Below, in pieces: positions 1-9,319 of a stretch of DNA of 64,000 nucleotides. The stretch comes from Labrys sp. WJW. GTDB taxonomy: Bacteria; Pseudomonadota; Alphaproteobacteria; Rhizobiales; Labraceae. The stretch covers positions 1 to 64,000 of the forward strand of contig NZ_LYXZ01000011.1 of assembly GCF_001676615.1 (NCBI RefSeq), written 5' to 3'. Position numbers and translations under genes: made by a program. The notes under the pieces were generated by a model. It was given only the letters and a program-made list of their open reading frames with translations, was not told where the DNA came from and did not search any database. Position 1 is the first letter of the stretch; the number at the start of each line of letters is the position of its first letter.

Positions 1-167
1 AGCGCCGCCGCCATGTCGTTGGCGTCATTGGCCGGGTTCACCAAAGGCGTCACCGAGCGATAGGCACTGTTGCCGATCACCAGCGCCGCCTTCTGGGCTG
101 CACCGGCCGGCAGCACACCAGCCAGAACGACAGCGGCAAGGAAGAACAGACGGATCAGGCAGGCCAT
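1..167 (-). CDS. caspase-like (peptidase C14) protein, 5' part only
   Basis: The first 55 codons of a minus-strand gene that runs off the left edge. Translation starts with a signal peptide (MACLIRLFFLAAVVLAG... ending near PAGAA) followed at once by KAALVIGNSAYRSVTPLVNP and an N-D-A-N-D-M segment. That is the conserved first beta strand of caspase-fold peptidases of bacterial C14 proteins, where GN-x-x-Y precedes the catalytic His/Cys region. The protein is therefore expected to be exported. The catalytic His and Cys lie outside the window, so activity cannot be judged. Start chosen because the signal peptide begins directly at this ATG. Confidence 0.75.
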   Translation of the reverse strand, partial: MACLIRLFFLAAVVLAGVLPAGAAQKAALVIGNSAYRSVTPLVNPANDANDMAAA

Positions 168-324
168 GATGAGGTCTCAGGAGAGCAAGGGCGCGACATT
201 ATCTCCGCCAGCGCGCGCAAATCAAACGTGACAGCGCCATGCGAACGCCTCAAAGATGGAAGCCGACAGGCTTTTCTACATGGGAGCGCTCAACCGCTCC
301 CCTCTTTCGACAGTCAGGTGCGTT

Positions 325-1839
325 GTGATCGAATATGTCCGCCGAATCCTCGATGCCCGTGTCTATGACGTGGCCCAGAGAACGCCCCTGGACCCGATGG
401 TGCGGCTCAGCCAGCGCCTGAATGCGGAAATCCTGCTCAAGCGCGAGGATCTCCAGCCGATCTTCTCCTTCAAGATCCGTGGCGCCTATAACCGCATCGC
501 CCGCCTGTCGCAGGAGGCTAAGGCCGCCGGCGTGATCTGCGCTTCCGCCGGCAACCACGCCCAGGGTGTCGCCCTTTCGGCAACGAAGCTCGGGATCGCC
601 GCCACCATCGTCATGCCGATCACCACGCCGCGCATCAAGGTCGACGCCGTGCGCTATTGGGGCGGCAAGGTCGTGCTCAAGGGCGACGCCTTCGACGAGG
701 CCTATGCCCATGCCAGGGAACTCGAACGCGAGCACGGCCTCACCTTCGTCCACCCCTATGACGACGGCGACGTCATCGCCGGCCAGGGCACCGTGGCCGT
801 CGAGATGCTGCACCAGCATCCCGGCCCGATCGAGGCGGTCTTCGTGCCGATCGGCGGTGGCGGGCTGGCCGCGGGCATCGCCTCCTATGTCAAGTTCCTG
901 CGCCCGGAAACGAAGGTGATCGGCGTCGAGCCGGTGGATGCCGCCTCGATGAAGGCGGCGATCGAGGCCGACGAGCGCGTGGTGCTGGACCGCGTCGGCC
1001 TGTTCGCCGACGGCGTCGCCGTGCGCCAGGCGGGCGAGGAAACCTTCCGGATCTGCCGCGAGCTGCTCGACGACGTCCTGGTTGCCGATACCGACGCCAT
1101 GTGCGCGGCGATCAAGGACATCTTCGAAGATATGCGAGTGTTGTCAGAACCGGCCGGCGCCCTCTCGCTCGCAGGCCTGAAGGCCTATGCACAGGCCAAT
1201 CCCGAGAGAAGCGGAGCGCTGATCGCCGTCAACAGCGGTGCCAACCTCAATTTCGACCGCCTGCGCCATGTCGCCGAACGAGCCGAAGTGGGCGAGGCCC
1301 GTGAGATCCTCCTTGCTGTCACCATTCCCGAGGAAACAGGAAGCTATCGCCGCTTCATCGAGGTGCTGGGCAACCGCATCGTCACCGAGTTCAACTATCG
1401 CTATGCCGGCGGCAGCCAGGCCCATGTCTTCGTCGGTTTGAAGCTGGCCGATGCCAAGCGGCAGAAGAGCGAGATCATCGGGCAGCTCGAGCGGCTCGGC
1501 TATGGCGTCGTCGATATCAGCGCCGACGAGACCGCCAAGCTGCATGTGCGTTATATGGTGGGAGGACGGGCGCCCGGCCTGACGGACGAACTGGTGCTGC
1601 GCTTCGAGTTTCCCGAACGTCCCGGCGCCCTGCTCAAATTCCTCGACGGAGTCGGCTTCGACTGGAACATCACCCTGTTCCACTACCGCAATCACGGCGC
1701 GGATTACGGTCGTGTGCTGGTTGGAATCCAGGTTCCGGAGGCCGATCGGCCACGCCTTTTCGAGCGCCTGGAAGAGCTCGGCTACCCCTATGAGGACGAG
1801 AGCGCCAACGACGCCTATCGCCTCTTCCTGCGCGGTTGA
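325..1839 (+). CDS. ilvA: threonine ammonia-lyase, biosynthetic (threonine dehydratase)
   Basis: Deaminates threonine to 2-oxobutanoate, the first committed step to isoleucine; PLP enzyme, cytosolic. The order of motifs follows E. coli IlvA along its whole length: KREDLQP, the PLP lysine in SFKIRGAY (about residue 50), ASAGNHAQG, the phosphate loop GGGGLAAG, then two C-terminal ACT-like regulatory domains with LLAVTIPEE and LHVRYMVGG, ending RLFLRG. The C-terminal domains make it the feedback-regulated long form. I prefer the GTG at 325 (504 aa, AGG six bases upstream, reading VIEYVRRIL, which lines up with the E. coli N-terminus). An ATG at 256 in frame would add 23 residues but has no ribosome-binding site. 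Confidence 0.95.
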   Translation: MIEYVRRILDARVYDVAQRTPLDPMVRLSQRLNAEILLKREDLQPIFSFKIRGAYNRIARLSQEAKAAGVICASAGNHAQGVALSATKLGIAATIVMPITTPRIKVDAVRYWGGKVVLKGDAFDEAYAHARELEREHGLTFVHPYDDGDVIAGQGTVAVEMLHQHPGPIEAVFVPIGGGGLAAGIASYVKFLRPETKVIGVEPVDAASMKAAIEADERVVLDRVGLFADGVAVRQAGEETFRICRELLDDVLVADTDAMCAAIKDIFEDMRVLSEPAGALSLAGLKAYAQANPERSGALIAVNSGANLNFDRLRHVAERAEVGEAREILLAVTIPEETGSYRRFIEVLGNRIVTEFNYRYAGGSQAHVFVGLKLADAKRQKSEIIGQLERLGYGVVDISADETAKLHVRYMVGGRAPGLTDELVLRFEFPERPGALLKFLDGVGFDWNITLFHYRNHGADYGRVLVGIQVPEADRPRLFERLEELGYPYEDESANDAYRLFLRG

Positions 1840-2080
1840 ACGGCGTGCCGCCAGGCACGCACGCTCCTTCACGAAAAATTAAGCAATAACAATCGGTTAA
1901 GGCTTCTCGTAAAGCCGGCTACCGCTATGCTCCACGCCCATAGCAGCAATGCTAAATAACATGCCCGCGGCGTGCTTTTCGACACTACATAAACACCGAA
2001 AAGTCGCAATAAGTCTTACAAGTAGAGACGAGGCGTTAACCGCGCCGCGTTACAATGAAAGGTGAGTTGGAGTCAGTACG

Positions 2081-2260
2081 ATGCGTTTGGCGGGATTGTT
2101 TGCAGCAAAGGACGGATTTGAAGAAGGCGACATAGCTGGTGTGACGATCGACGTCGTCACCGGGCTGCTTGCCGGTCTCGCCCTGATCATCGGTGTCTGG
2201 CTGCTCGGCAGCGCGTTGAACGCGGATGCCAGCCATATCGCTTCGGCGCTGGCCCGCTGA
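2081..2260 (+). CDS. small single-span membrane protein, possibly pilin-like
   Basis: A 59-codon ORF with a good Shine-Dalgarno (GGAG, eight bases before the ATG). The product has a short charged N-terminus (AAKDGFEEGD), then GVTIDVVTG leading into one hydrophobic segment (LLAGLALIIGVWLLGSAL) and a short polar tail. The layout charged segment, G-V-T-I-D, hydrophobic helix is loosely like the small Flp-type or VTVDWVV pilins of alphaproteobacteria, but the family Glu+5 is not evident and no tad genes are nearby. Function unknown. Convergent with the next gene. Confidence 0.6.
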   Translation: MRLAGLFAAKDGFEEGDIAGVTIDVVTGLLAGLALIIGVWLLGSALNADASHIASALAR

Positions 2261-2374
2261 GAACGCATCGATCATCACGAATGAAGTGAAGCAGTCCAGT
2301 CTCTCGCCGTAGGAGACCGGACCGCCTCACCGTGCTTATGATGACGCAGCTGCCGTAACACCCGGTCGCAGCGA

Positions 2375-2662
2375 CTATTTGCTCATCGAATTCTTGATCA
2401 TGCCGACGATGACCTGAAGGATCGCGCCGCCGGCACCGCCGCCGATGACGTTGGTGACGATCGAGCCGATGTCGAAATTCCCCGACTGCATGGAGGCCGC
2501 CACGGACGGCCAGACAGCGGTGATGATTTGGCCGAGCACACCGCCACCCACCAGGCCGGCGATGATGTTGCCGATATTGCCCATGTCGAATTGCGGCAGA
2601 GCCTTGCCTGAGCCGGCGCCGCCAAGCGCGCCCGCTACCAGGTTGATAAGAATCTGTTCCAT
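2375..2662 (-). CDS. small Gly-rich hydrophobic protein
   Basis: 95 aa, unrecognised. Nearly the whole chain is glycine-rich and hydrophobic (LVAGALGGAGSGKALP, IIAGLVGGGVLGQII, VIGGGAGGAILQVIVG) with a short Lys-containing C-terminus. This suggests two or three membrane-embedded or amphipathic helices. The GGxxG pattern is like that of small membrane-inserting peptides, but no function follows. Starts at ATG 2662 with GGAAGTCGAC just upstream. The 200 bases upstream (2663-2864) hold no gene. Confidence 0.65.
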   Translation of the reverse strand: MEQILINLVAGALGGAGSGKALPQFDMGNIGNIIAGLVGGGVLGQIITAVWPSVAASMQSGNFDIGSIVTNVIGGGAGGAILQVIVGMIKNSMSK

Positions 2663-2864
2663 TGTCGACTTCCGCTTTCAGTGGCGGCTGGTTGCTGAAA
2701 AGATGACCGCCTGCGACAATCTGTACAGATTCTGGTTTCGTTTCAATTAATCCGCTGATCGAACCCCGCTTCAGGGCGCCTTATACAAAGTGAAACCTGT
2801 GTATTTCGTGTTTGCAGCGGCGTTCCGCCTGAAACGAAAGCTCGCTGCATTGATCCGCGGTACC

Positions 2865-4013
2865 CTATCCACCCTGAAGTGCCTTGAAATCGCGCTGCCA
2901 GATTGCACCGGTGATATAGCGCAGAACAGAATTGCCGCGTTCGGTATCGGGTGCGCCCATCAGTGAGAGCAGGGCCACACAGGCCTCCCTTGCCTGATGC
3001 ACCGTCACCGCGGGCTCCCGGCCGGTTCGCTGGGCACCGGTCTGGCCATCCCGGCCGGCAGCATTCTTCCACTTGTCGGCGAAGATCCTCGCCCCCTCCT
3101 TGGCGGTGTCGCAATCGCCATAGGGCAGCGCGATCACCACACCATTGCTGGCGGGCTCCTTCGTCTCGACATCGGCAATGACCACCCCGAGGGACACGGG
3201 CGTGGGCGGCTTCTTCGCCCGCTCGGCCATCTTGTCCGCCAGCACTTTCTTGTCGACGGTGGGCGAGGTTGCCATCATGTCCAGCACATCGTCCCCCTGC
3301 ATCCAGATCGCCGGGGTGAGCACGATCGCCTGCAGGACCGAGCCTTGGGCGGCCACCTTCTCGATGGCATCGAGGGCGGCCTCAACCGGCGCCAGACCGG
3401 CGAGGCTGGTCTTGACCGAAACGGCGCCTGCCTCGGCAGCAGCCCCGGGGTCGGGCGATTGCGCCACGCCACTGGCGAAGGGCGCCAACATCGATGCCCG
3501 CCCCAGAGGACCGAAGAAAGGATTGGTGACGCTGCGTTTGGTGAAATCGAGCTTCATCGGCTCACCATTGCGCCATATGCCGTTGACCTGGCTGAAGCCG
3601 CGCTTGGCGAGCCCCTCCACGAAAGGAGCGGATATGGCGGGCTCCGTGAAGCGCCAGATGACGACGGCCCGTGGCGGTGTGCCATATTCAGTAAAGCTGG
3701 CAATGTCGTCGTGCTTCAAGCCGGTACTATCTTTCCAGGACGCTTCGTCGCTGTAAAAGAATGCCTTTGCCGTGTCGCTGCCGCCCAAATTTACCCGCAG
3801 CCGCATCGCGGCGGGATCCCCTGCATAGAGCTTGCGTAATTCCGACAGACCGACAAAGCTGGCGGCAATGCCGTTGCGATCCATCGCGACCTTGGCAGGA
3901 ACGTGGGACAGGGCACGCCGCAGTTCCGAATCGGCCGAGGCCGCTCCTGCGACGCCGCATAGCAAGGTCGCCACCGCTGCGGCGCCCGCGAGCTTTCTCA
4001 ATCCATCCGGCAT
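2865..4013 (-). CDS. exported protein of unknown function
   Basis: 382 aa. Begins with a clear signal peptide (MPDGLRKLAGAAAVATLLCG...AASADSE), then a globular region without recognised motifs: alternating beta-like stretches, a Pro/Ala linker, and a late segment with TAIWM-like and GDCDTAKEGARIF. The start at 4013 has AGGAGA ten bases upstream, better than the longer in-frame start at 4079. It follows moaE on the same strand with about 90 bases between them, but nothing links it to molybdopterin synthesis. Function unknown. Confidence 0.75.
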   Translation of the reverse strand: MPDGLRKLAGAAAVATLLCGVAGAASADSELRRALSHVPAKVAMDRNGIAASFVGLSELRKLYAGDPAAMRLRVNLGGSDTAKAFFYSDEASWKDSTGLKHDDIASFTEYGTPPRAVVIWRFTEPAISAPFVEGLAKRGFSQVNGIWRNGEPMKLDFTKRSVTNPFFGPLGRASMLAPFASGVAQSPDPGAAAEAGAVSVKTSLAGLAPVEAALDAIEKVAAQGSVLQAIVLTPAIWMQGDDVLDMMATSPTVDKKVLADKMAERAKKPPTPVSLGVVIADVETKEPASNGVVIALPYGDCDTAKEGARIFADKWKNAAGRDGQTGAQRTGREPAVTVHQAREACVALLSLMGAPDTERGNSVLRYITGAIWQRDFKALQGG

Positions 4014-4102
4014 GAAAATCTCTCCTGTCCATCGCAACGGCGGCAATGGCACGCCGGAAGCGGCCAAGTCTGTCGCCAAGGGAACGCATCAGGGGAACCG
4101 CA

Positions 4103-4564
4103 TCAAGGCTTCTTCGTTTCCCAGCGCGCCACGGCTGCGTCGTCCTCGTCCTTGGCGGCGACCCAGCCGGTGCCAGAGGCACGCTCTTCCTTCTTCCAGA
4201 AGGGGGCGCGGGTCTTGAGATAGTCCATCAGGAAGGAAGCGGCCTCGAAGGCAGCCTGGCGATGCATCGAGGCCGTCACCACCAGCACGATATTGTCGCC
4301 CGGCACCAGCCTGCCATGGCGATGGATGATGGCAACGCCCTGCAGGGGCCAGCGCTCGCGCGCTTCCGCCTCGATCCGCTCGAGCTCGGCCTGGGCCATC
4401 TCGGGATAATGATCGAGCGTCATGGCGCTGGTACGGTCGTCGTCCGGCCCCGCCCGGCAGATGCCGATGAAATTGACCACGGCACCGATATCGGTCCGCC
4501 CGCGGGTCAAGGCGGCAACCTCGGCCGAAACGTCGAAATCCTCGCGCTGCAGACGAACGCTCAC
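4103..4564 (-). CDS. moaE: molybdopterin synthase catalytic subunit
   Basis: With MoaD, inserts the dithiolene sulfurs into precursor Z (cPMP) to make molybdopterin. 153 aa, the usual MoaE length. Family hallmarks visible: GAVVNFIGICR, LDHYPEMA, the HRHGRLVPGDNIVLV core, the MDYLKTRAPFWKKE stretch holding the catalytic Lys pair, and a C-terminal W. Directly follows moaD (19-base gap) in the same transcript, so the heterotetramer subunits are made together. Confidence 0.95.
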   Translation of the reverse strand: MSVRLQREDFDVSAEVAALTRGRTDIGAVVNFIGICRAGPDDDRTSAMTLDHYPEMAQAELERIEAEARERWPLQGVAIIHRHGRLVPGDNIVLVVTASMHRQAAFEAASFLMDYLKTRAPFWKKEERASGTGWVAAKDEDDAAVARWETKKP

Positions 4565-4583
4565 CGTATCAGCTCCCGCCGGC

Positions 4584-4835
4584 TCAGCCGCCCGTCATGG
4601 GCGGGAAGAAGGCAATCTCACCCGCACCGGCAATCGGTGCGGCCGGCTTGACATGGCGCCGATCGATCGCCGCCCTGACGATCTTGCGGTTCTCGAAGGC
4701 ATGGGCATGGGCTTCGCTGCGCTCGGACAGGAACTGCATCAGATCCTCGACCGTCCTGACCTCGGCCGGCAGGTCGACTTCCTCTTCCGGCACGCCGATG
4801 CGCTCGCGCAGCCAGGCGAAATAGATCAGCTTCAT
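4584..4835 (-). CDS. moaD: molybdopterin synthase sulfur carrier subunit
   Basis: Ubiquitin-like sulfur carrier; its C-terminal Gly is thiocarboxylated and delivers sulfur to MoaE. 83 aa. Starts MKLIYFAWLRERIG, a classic MoaD N-terminus, and ends in PPMTGG, the obligatory Gly-Gly. The start at 4835 has GGAGGAC upstream; the in-frame codons further upstream are not needed. Lies between pgsA and moaE in the conserved Rhizobiales order. Confidence 0.95.
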   Translation of the reverse strand: MKLIYFAWLRERIGVPEEEVDLPAEVRTVEDLMQFLSERSEAHAHAFENRKIVRAAIDRRHVKPAAPIAGAGEIAFFPPMTGG

Positions 4836-4854
4836 CGCACGTCCTCCAGCCTCA

Positions 4855-5457
4855 TTACGCATCTTCGAGGAGATGCTGCACGCCGCTGCGGAAGTAATCA
4901 TACCCCGTATAGAGCGTCACCACAGCCGAAACCCACAGCAACACCAGGCCGATGATCGTGCAGCCCGGCAGGACGGCATCGCCGGCCGGCCCCGCCAGCA
5001 GGAAACCGATCGCCAGCAGCTGGACGGTGGTCTTCCATTTGGCCAGCCGCGTTACCGGCACGGAAACCCGCAATTCGGCCAGGAACTCCCTCAAGCCGGA
5101 AACCAGGATCTCGCGGCACAGGATGACGATCGCCGCCCACACGGACAAATTGTCGGTGGTAATGGTTCCCGTCGCCGCCAGCATGAGCAGGCAGGACGAT
5201 ACCAAGAGCTTGTCGGCGATCGGATCGAGCATGCGTCCGAGCGAGGATTGCTGCCCCCAGGCCCTGGCAAGATAGCCATCGAAATAGTCCGTCACCGCCG
5301 CCAGGGCGAACGCCCCGAAGGCGACCCAGCGTACCCAGATGACCTCCGGCCAGAACAGGCAGGCCACGACCACCGGCACCGCCGCGATCCGGCCATAGGT
5401 GAGGATGTTCGGCAGGGAGAGCGGTGAGGTCCGCTTGGTGGGCGCAGGTGATGTCAT
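4855..5457 (-). CDS. pgsA: CDP-diacylglycerol--glycerol-3-phosphate 3-phosphatidyltransferase
   Basis: Makes phosphatidylglycerophosphate, the first step to phosphatidylglycerol and cardiolipin; inner-membrane enzyme. 200 aa with several hydrophobic spans. The CDP-alcohol phosphatidyltransferase signature DG-x2-AR-x8-G-x3-D-x3-D is complete (DGYLARAWGQQSSLGRMLDP followed by IAD). N-terminus SLPNILTYGRIAAVP is typical of PgsA. Start uncertain between 5457 and 5472; neither has a strong ribosome site. Follows uvrC by about 40 bases. Confidence 0.93.
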   Translation of the reverse strand: MTSPAPTKRTSPLSLPNILTYGRIAAVPVVVACLFWPEVIWVRWVAFGAFALAAVTDYFDGYLARAWGQQSSLGRMLDPIADKLLVSSCLLMLAATGTITTDNLSVWAAIVILCREILVSGLREFLAELRVSVPVTRLAKWKTTVQLLAIGFLLAGPAGDAVLPGCTIIGLVLLWVSAVVTLYTGYDYFRSGVQHLLEDA

Positions 5458-5498
5458 GGCTTGAAGGAACATGGCGCGGGCCGCGCCGTCAACCGGGT

Positions 5499-7466
5499 TT
5501 AAGATGCCTTGTCGTGGAAGAAGTCGTAGACCTTGCGGGCGGTCGCCTGATCGATGCCCGGACAGCCTTCGAGATCGGCCATCGAAGCCCGTTCGATTGC
5601 CTTGAGAGTGCCGAAATGCCGCAGCAGCGCACGTTTGCGCTGCGGGCCGATGCCGCCGATTTCCTGGAGCCCTCCTTCCTTCAGCGATTTGGAGCGCTTC
5701 TGGCGATGGGCACCGATGGCGAAGCGGTGGGCTTCGTCACGCAGGCGCTGCACGAAATAGAGCACGGGATCGCGCGGGGCGAGCTTGAAGGGGGGCTTGC
5801 CCTCGACGATGAAGGTCTCGCGGCCGGCATCGCGATCGACACCCTTGGCGACGCCGACCAGCGCGACATCCTCGACACCGAGGTCGGCGAAAACCTCGCG
5901 GGCCACCTGCAACTGGCCGGCACCGCCGTCGATGAGCACGAGGTCGGGCCAGGTCGGCATCACGACATCGTCCGGCTCCGCCGCCTCGCCCGGCTCGTCC
6001 TTGGGTGTCTCCTTGATCAGGCGGGAAAAGCGTCGCTCCAGCACTTCGCGCATCATGCCGTAGTCGTCGCCCGGCGTGATCTCCGTCGATTTGATGTTGA
6101 ACTTGCGATAATGCGTCTTGGCGAAGCCTTCGCGTCCGGCCACGATCATGCCGCCAACGGCGTTGGTGCCCATGATGTGGGAGTTGTCATAGACCTCGAT
6201 GCGGCGCGGTGGCTCTTCGAGGCTGAAAGCCTCGGCGACGCCCTCCAGCAGCTTGAGCTGCGAGGAGGATTCGGCCAGGCGGCGCCCAAGGGCCTCGCGG
6301 GCATTGGTGAGGGCATGTTCGACGAGGTCGCGCTTCTCTCCCCGCTTCGGCGTCGCGATCTCGATACGATGGCCGGCACGCAGCGACAGCGCCTCACGCA
6401 GGATCTCCCCGCCCTCGACCTCATGCGAAAGCAGCACCAGCTTGGGCGCCGGCTTGTCGTCGTAGAACTGGCCGAGAAAGGCATCGAGCACTTCGGCCTC
6501 GCTGAGCGTACGGTCGGCCTTGGGAAAATAGGCCCGGTTGCCCCAGTTCTGGCCGGTGCGGAAGAAGAAGACCTCGATGCAGAACTGGCCGGCCTGCTCG
6601 TGTACGGCAAAGACGTCCGCCTCCTCGATCGAGCGCGGATTGATGCCCTGCGTTGACTGGATGGCCGAAAGCGCCGCGAGCCTGTCGCGATAACGGGCGG
6701 CACGCTCGAATTCCAGGGTCTCGGCGGCCTGCTCCATTTCATGCGCCATCGCTTCCTTGATGGCCTTGGACTTGCCGGTCAGGAAGGCGCGCGCCTCGCT
6801 GACCAGGCCGGCATAATCCTCGATGGAGACCTCGCCGGTACAGGGAGCCGAGCAGCGCTTGATCTGGTGCAGCAGACAGGGGCGCGTGCGGGTGGAGAAC
6901 ACCGAATCCGTACAGGATCGGATGAGAAAGGCACGCTCCAGGGCATTCATCGTGCGGTTAACCGCCAGGACGCTGGCGAAGGGACCGAAATAATCGCCCC
7001 TGCGCGTGCGCGCCCCGCGATGCTTGGTCAGCTGGGGCGCAGGATGGTCACCCGTCAGCAGGATATAGGGAAAGGACTTGTCATCGCGCAGCAGCACGTT
7101 GAAGCGCGGTTTCAGGCTCTTGATCAGGTTGATCTCGAGCAGCAGCGCTTCGGTTTCCGTCTGGGTCGTGACGAATTCCATCGCCGCCGTCTCGGCGATC
7201 ATGCGGGCGATGCGCGCCGTCGGCGCGATACCGCGGGCATAGCTCGCCACCCGTTTCTTGAGTGAATGCGCCTTGCCGACATAGAGCACCGTGCCTTCCG
7301 CATCGATCATGCGATAGACACCCGGCGCATTGGGCAGCGTCTTCCAGAAGGCGTGAATGACTGCCGTTCCCGCCCGCAGCGACGATGGCACGGCTTTCTC
7401 GTCGAAGGCGAGGTCGACGGAGGAGGAAGCTTCCTCGGTTTCGGCAAGATCGGGCGAGTCGGTCAT
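5499..7466 (-). CDS. uvrC: UvrABC excision repair nuclease subunit C
   Basis: Makes both incisions around a lesion in nucleotide excision repair. 655 aa. An N-terminal extension precedes the GIY-YIG domain ([19 protein letters not shown]), then the Cys cluster [13 protein letters not shown], the UVR motif region ([19 protein letters not shown]), the RNase-H-like endonuclease domain ([31 protein letters not shown]) and tandem helix-hairpin-helix ([17 protein letters not shown]). All domains are in the usual order. The linked SDR-uvrC-pgsA-moaD-moaE order is a common rhizobial arrangement. Confidence 0.97.
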   Translation of the reverse strand: MTDSPDLAETEEASSSVDLAFDEKAVPSSLRAGTAVIHAFWKTLPNAPGVYRMIDAEGTVLYVGKAHSLKKRVASYARGIAPTARIARMIAETAAMEFVTTQTETEALLLEINLIKSLKPRFNVLLRDDKSFPYILLTGDHPAPQLTKHRGARTRRGDYFGPFASVLAVNRTMNALERAFLIRSCTDSVFSTRTRPCLLHQIKRCSAPCTGEVSIEDYAGLVSEARAFLTGKSKAIKEAMAHEMEQAAETLEFERAARYRDRLAALSAIQSTQGINPRSIEEADVFAVHEQAGQFCIEVFFFRTGQNWGNRAYFPKADRTLSEAEVLDAFLGQFYDDKPAPKLVLLSHEVEGGEILREALSLRAGHRIEIATPKRGEKRDLVEHALTNAREALGRRLAESSSQLKLLEGVAEAFSLEEPPRRIEVYDNSHIMGTNAVGGMIVAGREGFAKTHYRKFNIKSTEITPGDDYGMMREVLERRFSRLIKETPKDEPGEAAEPDDVVMPTWPDLVLIDGGAGQLQVAREVFADLGVEDVALVGVAKGVDRDAGRETFIVEGKPPFKLAPRDPVLYFVQRLRDEAHRFAIGAHRQKRSKSLKEGGLQEIGGIGPQRKRALLRHFGTLKAIERASMADLEGCPGIDQATARKVYDFFHDKAS

Positions 7467-7570
7467 GGCTTGATAAATAGGACGCAGGAGGCACGCTGAC
7501 GAGAGGGCATGCTAAATGCCGGTGAAATTGGCCACCACCGCCGGCGTGCCCGGATCAATGCGTCCGGCCT

Positions 7571-8329
7571 CTACTCAGCCCAGGCCAGGTGCTGGCCCCC
7601 GTCGACGGCGATCATCTGGCCGCTGACGCTGCGGGCACGGGCCAGATAAAGCACGGCCTCCACGATGTCCTCCACGGCGCTGCCATGGCCGAGCGGTGTG
7701 CCGGCCGCCTCGGCGGCGAATTCCTCAGGTGTCTGCGAGGCGGCCTGCAGGGTCGGGCCGGGACCGATGCCGTTGACGCGGATATGTGGCGCCAGGGCCT
7801 GGGCCAGGGTCTGCGTGGCGACATGCAGCACGGATTTGCTGAGATAATAGGACACATAGTCCGGCCGGGGGTTCAGCACGCGCTGGTCGATCAGGTTGAC
7901 GATGGAGGGATCGCAGGCAAGCGGGTCGACCTGGGCCGCAAAGGCCTGGGCGAGAAAGATCGGGGCCTGGGCATTGACGGCGAATTGCCGGTTCCAGATC
8001 TGCGCCTGGAGACTGCCGACGCTGTCGGGCTCGAACATCGAGGCCGAATTCACCAGCAGATCGAGGACGCCGATGCCGGCGCGCGCCTCCTCGACAATTG
8101 CACTTACCTCGTCGCCCGCGGCCAGATCACCCACGGCGATGCATGTCCTGCGTCCCATGGCCGCGATTTGTGCCGCCACATCCTCCGCTTCCGCGCGCGA
8201 ACGATTGCAATGGAGCGCGACATCATATCCGGCCTGGGCCAGGCCAAGCGCAATGCTCCGACCGATACGCTTGGCGGCACCCGTCACCAAAGCGCGTTGC
8301 GCACGAGCCTTTTCCACCATTTTCTCCAT
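7571..8329 (-). CDS. short-chain dehydrogenase/reductase, pteridine-reductase-like
   Basis: 252 aa Rossmann-fold NAD(P)-dependent reductase. The cofactor motif TGAAKRIGRSIALGLAQAG (TGxxxxxG with an Arg two residues on, suggesting NADPH), NSAS in place of NNAG, and the catalytic YYLSK (Tyr-x3-Lys) are present; a late GQMIAVDGGQ closes the fold. The TGAAKRIG start and NSAS resemble FolM/pteridine reductases, so dihydromonapterin or dihydrofolate reduction is possible but unproven. First gene of the uvrC-pgsA-moaDE run. Confidence 0.88.
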   Translation of the reverse strand: MEKMVEKARAQRALVTGAAKRIGRSIALGLAQAGYDVALHCNRSRAEAEDVAAQIAAMGRRTCIAVGDLAAGDEVSAIVEEARAGIGVLDLLVNSASMFEPDSVGSLQAQIWNRQFAVNAQAPIFLAQAFAAQVDPLACDPSIVNLIDQRVLNPRPDYVSYYLSKSVLHVATQTLAQALAPHIRVNGIGPGPTLQAASQTPEEFAAEAAGTPLGHGSAVEDIVEAVLYLARARSVSGQMIAVDGGQHLAWAE

Positions 8330-8445
8330 TCCTTCCGCAGGCTTGTCTTCATACTGCGTTTACGATGCAGGCAGATTGCTGCCCAGCGTTAACGTCGATC
8401 AACCATTGGGCAGTGTTCAAGTGACGGACTGGCCGATGCCAGCAC

Positions 8446-8546
8446 TGGAGCAAAACGCGCGCATGGCTGAACGTTTTTTGCTCCAGCTCTTTGGTTCGAC
8501 GCGCGCTTGTGATTCGTGGTGGCTCCCTCCAATCGCAAGACGCTTT
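8446..8546 (+). repeat. two-hairpin TA element, copy A1 (diverged)
   Basis: Left hairpin TGGAGCAAA...TTTGCTCCA, linker CTCTTTGGTTCGACGCG, right hairpin around TTGTGATT...AATCGCAAGACGC. Same layout and about the same length as the other copies; both TA ends have mutated (TGGAGC). It forms the 5' untranslated region of the gene that starts at 8576. Confidence 0.8.
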
Positions 8547-8575
8547 GGCACCGGAACGGGCAACACTGGGACACG

Positions 8576-9043
8576 ATGCTGAAGGTCACTTTCCTCACTT
8601 GCGCGATCCTGGCCTGGCAGCCCCTCATTGGAGTGGCGCAGGCTGGCGAGGCTGTGCCCGGGGCGCCCTCCGCCCTGTCGCTGGTGTGGACCGGTCGCTT
8701 CATTGCCGTGACCAAGGCGCCGGTGCTGGCTAGCGTCGCCCCGCAGGCTGCCGCCAAGCCGGCCCGCCCGGCAACCGGTGATGACGACATCGATATCGTC
8801 GGTTCCATCCCGGCGGATGCCTCGAGAGAAAACGGTAAGAATCGCGCGCTCACACGCATCGCGCGCCCGGCAGGCCTTTGCCTTCTGCCCGGCCTGACCT
8901 CGGGCCGGGGCGATGATCTGGCTTGCGGCGGCGCCCAGCATAATCGCTGGTCGGCCCGGGCGACGGCGTTCAACTATGATTTGGGCACGGTCCATTCCGA
9001 TTTTGCCAATGCGCCCGAGCCCTATGCGGCCGGCTGGGAATGA
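8576..9043 (+). CDS. small exported protein of unknown function
   Basis: 155 aa from ATG 8576. A signal peptide (MLKVTFLTCAILAWQPLIGVAQAGE) is followed by an Ala/Pro-rich linker, a D-D-D-I-D-I-V-G-S-I-P segment of the kind seen in many small rhizobial exported proteins, and a C-terminal domain with CLLPGLTSGRGDDLACGG and WSARATAFNYD. No family recognised. The upstream part of the ORF lies within the repeat element, so the longer starts are artefacts. Confidence 0.55.
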   Translation: MLKVTFLTCAILAWQPLIGVAQAGEAVPGAPSALSLVWTGRFIAVTKAPVLASVAPQAAAKPARPATGDDDIDIVGSIPADASRENGKNRALTRIARPAGLCLLPGLTSGRGDDLACGGAQHNRWSARATAFNYDLGTVHSDFANAPEPYAAGWE

Positions 9044-9086
9044 CAAGCTATTTAACGGTGCAATAATTCACGAAATTAATCTCTCG

Positions 9087-9146
9087 TTAACCATAATAAT
9101 CCCGTAGTTACGTTAAGTCAATTTACAGAACATACATCATGGTTAA
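9087..9146. promoter_or_regulatory. pair of inverted CtrA-like sites upstream of the outer-membrane protein gene
   Basis: TTAACCAT at 9087-9094 and its reverse complement ATGGTTAA at 9139-9146, in an unusually AT-rich 276-base stretch (9044-9319). The 8-mer fits the core of the alphaproteobacterial CtrA box. A third TTAACCAT is at 22625. Binding is inferred from sequence only. Confidence 0.4.
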
Positions 9147-9319
9147 CAAAATATTTCAAATATAATTGAAATCATTGCCATAATATTGCCTTGTTAAATC
9201 TACTTAATAAACCCATCAGGCAACCTTCTCTTAAGAGTCTTCACGTAACACGGTCGCATGATTGTTCGATGGGTTGGGGATACCGGCGTCATCGCGTGTA
9301 TGAGTTCCAGGAGTTCACG

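Noticed and set aside
2081..2260. Firm assignment as Flp pilin
   Set aside because: No Glu+5 motif and no tad/cpa genes near; kept only as a weak resemblance.
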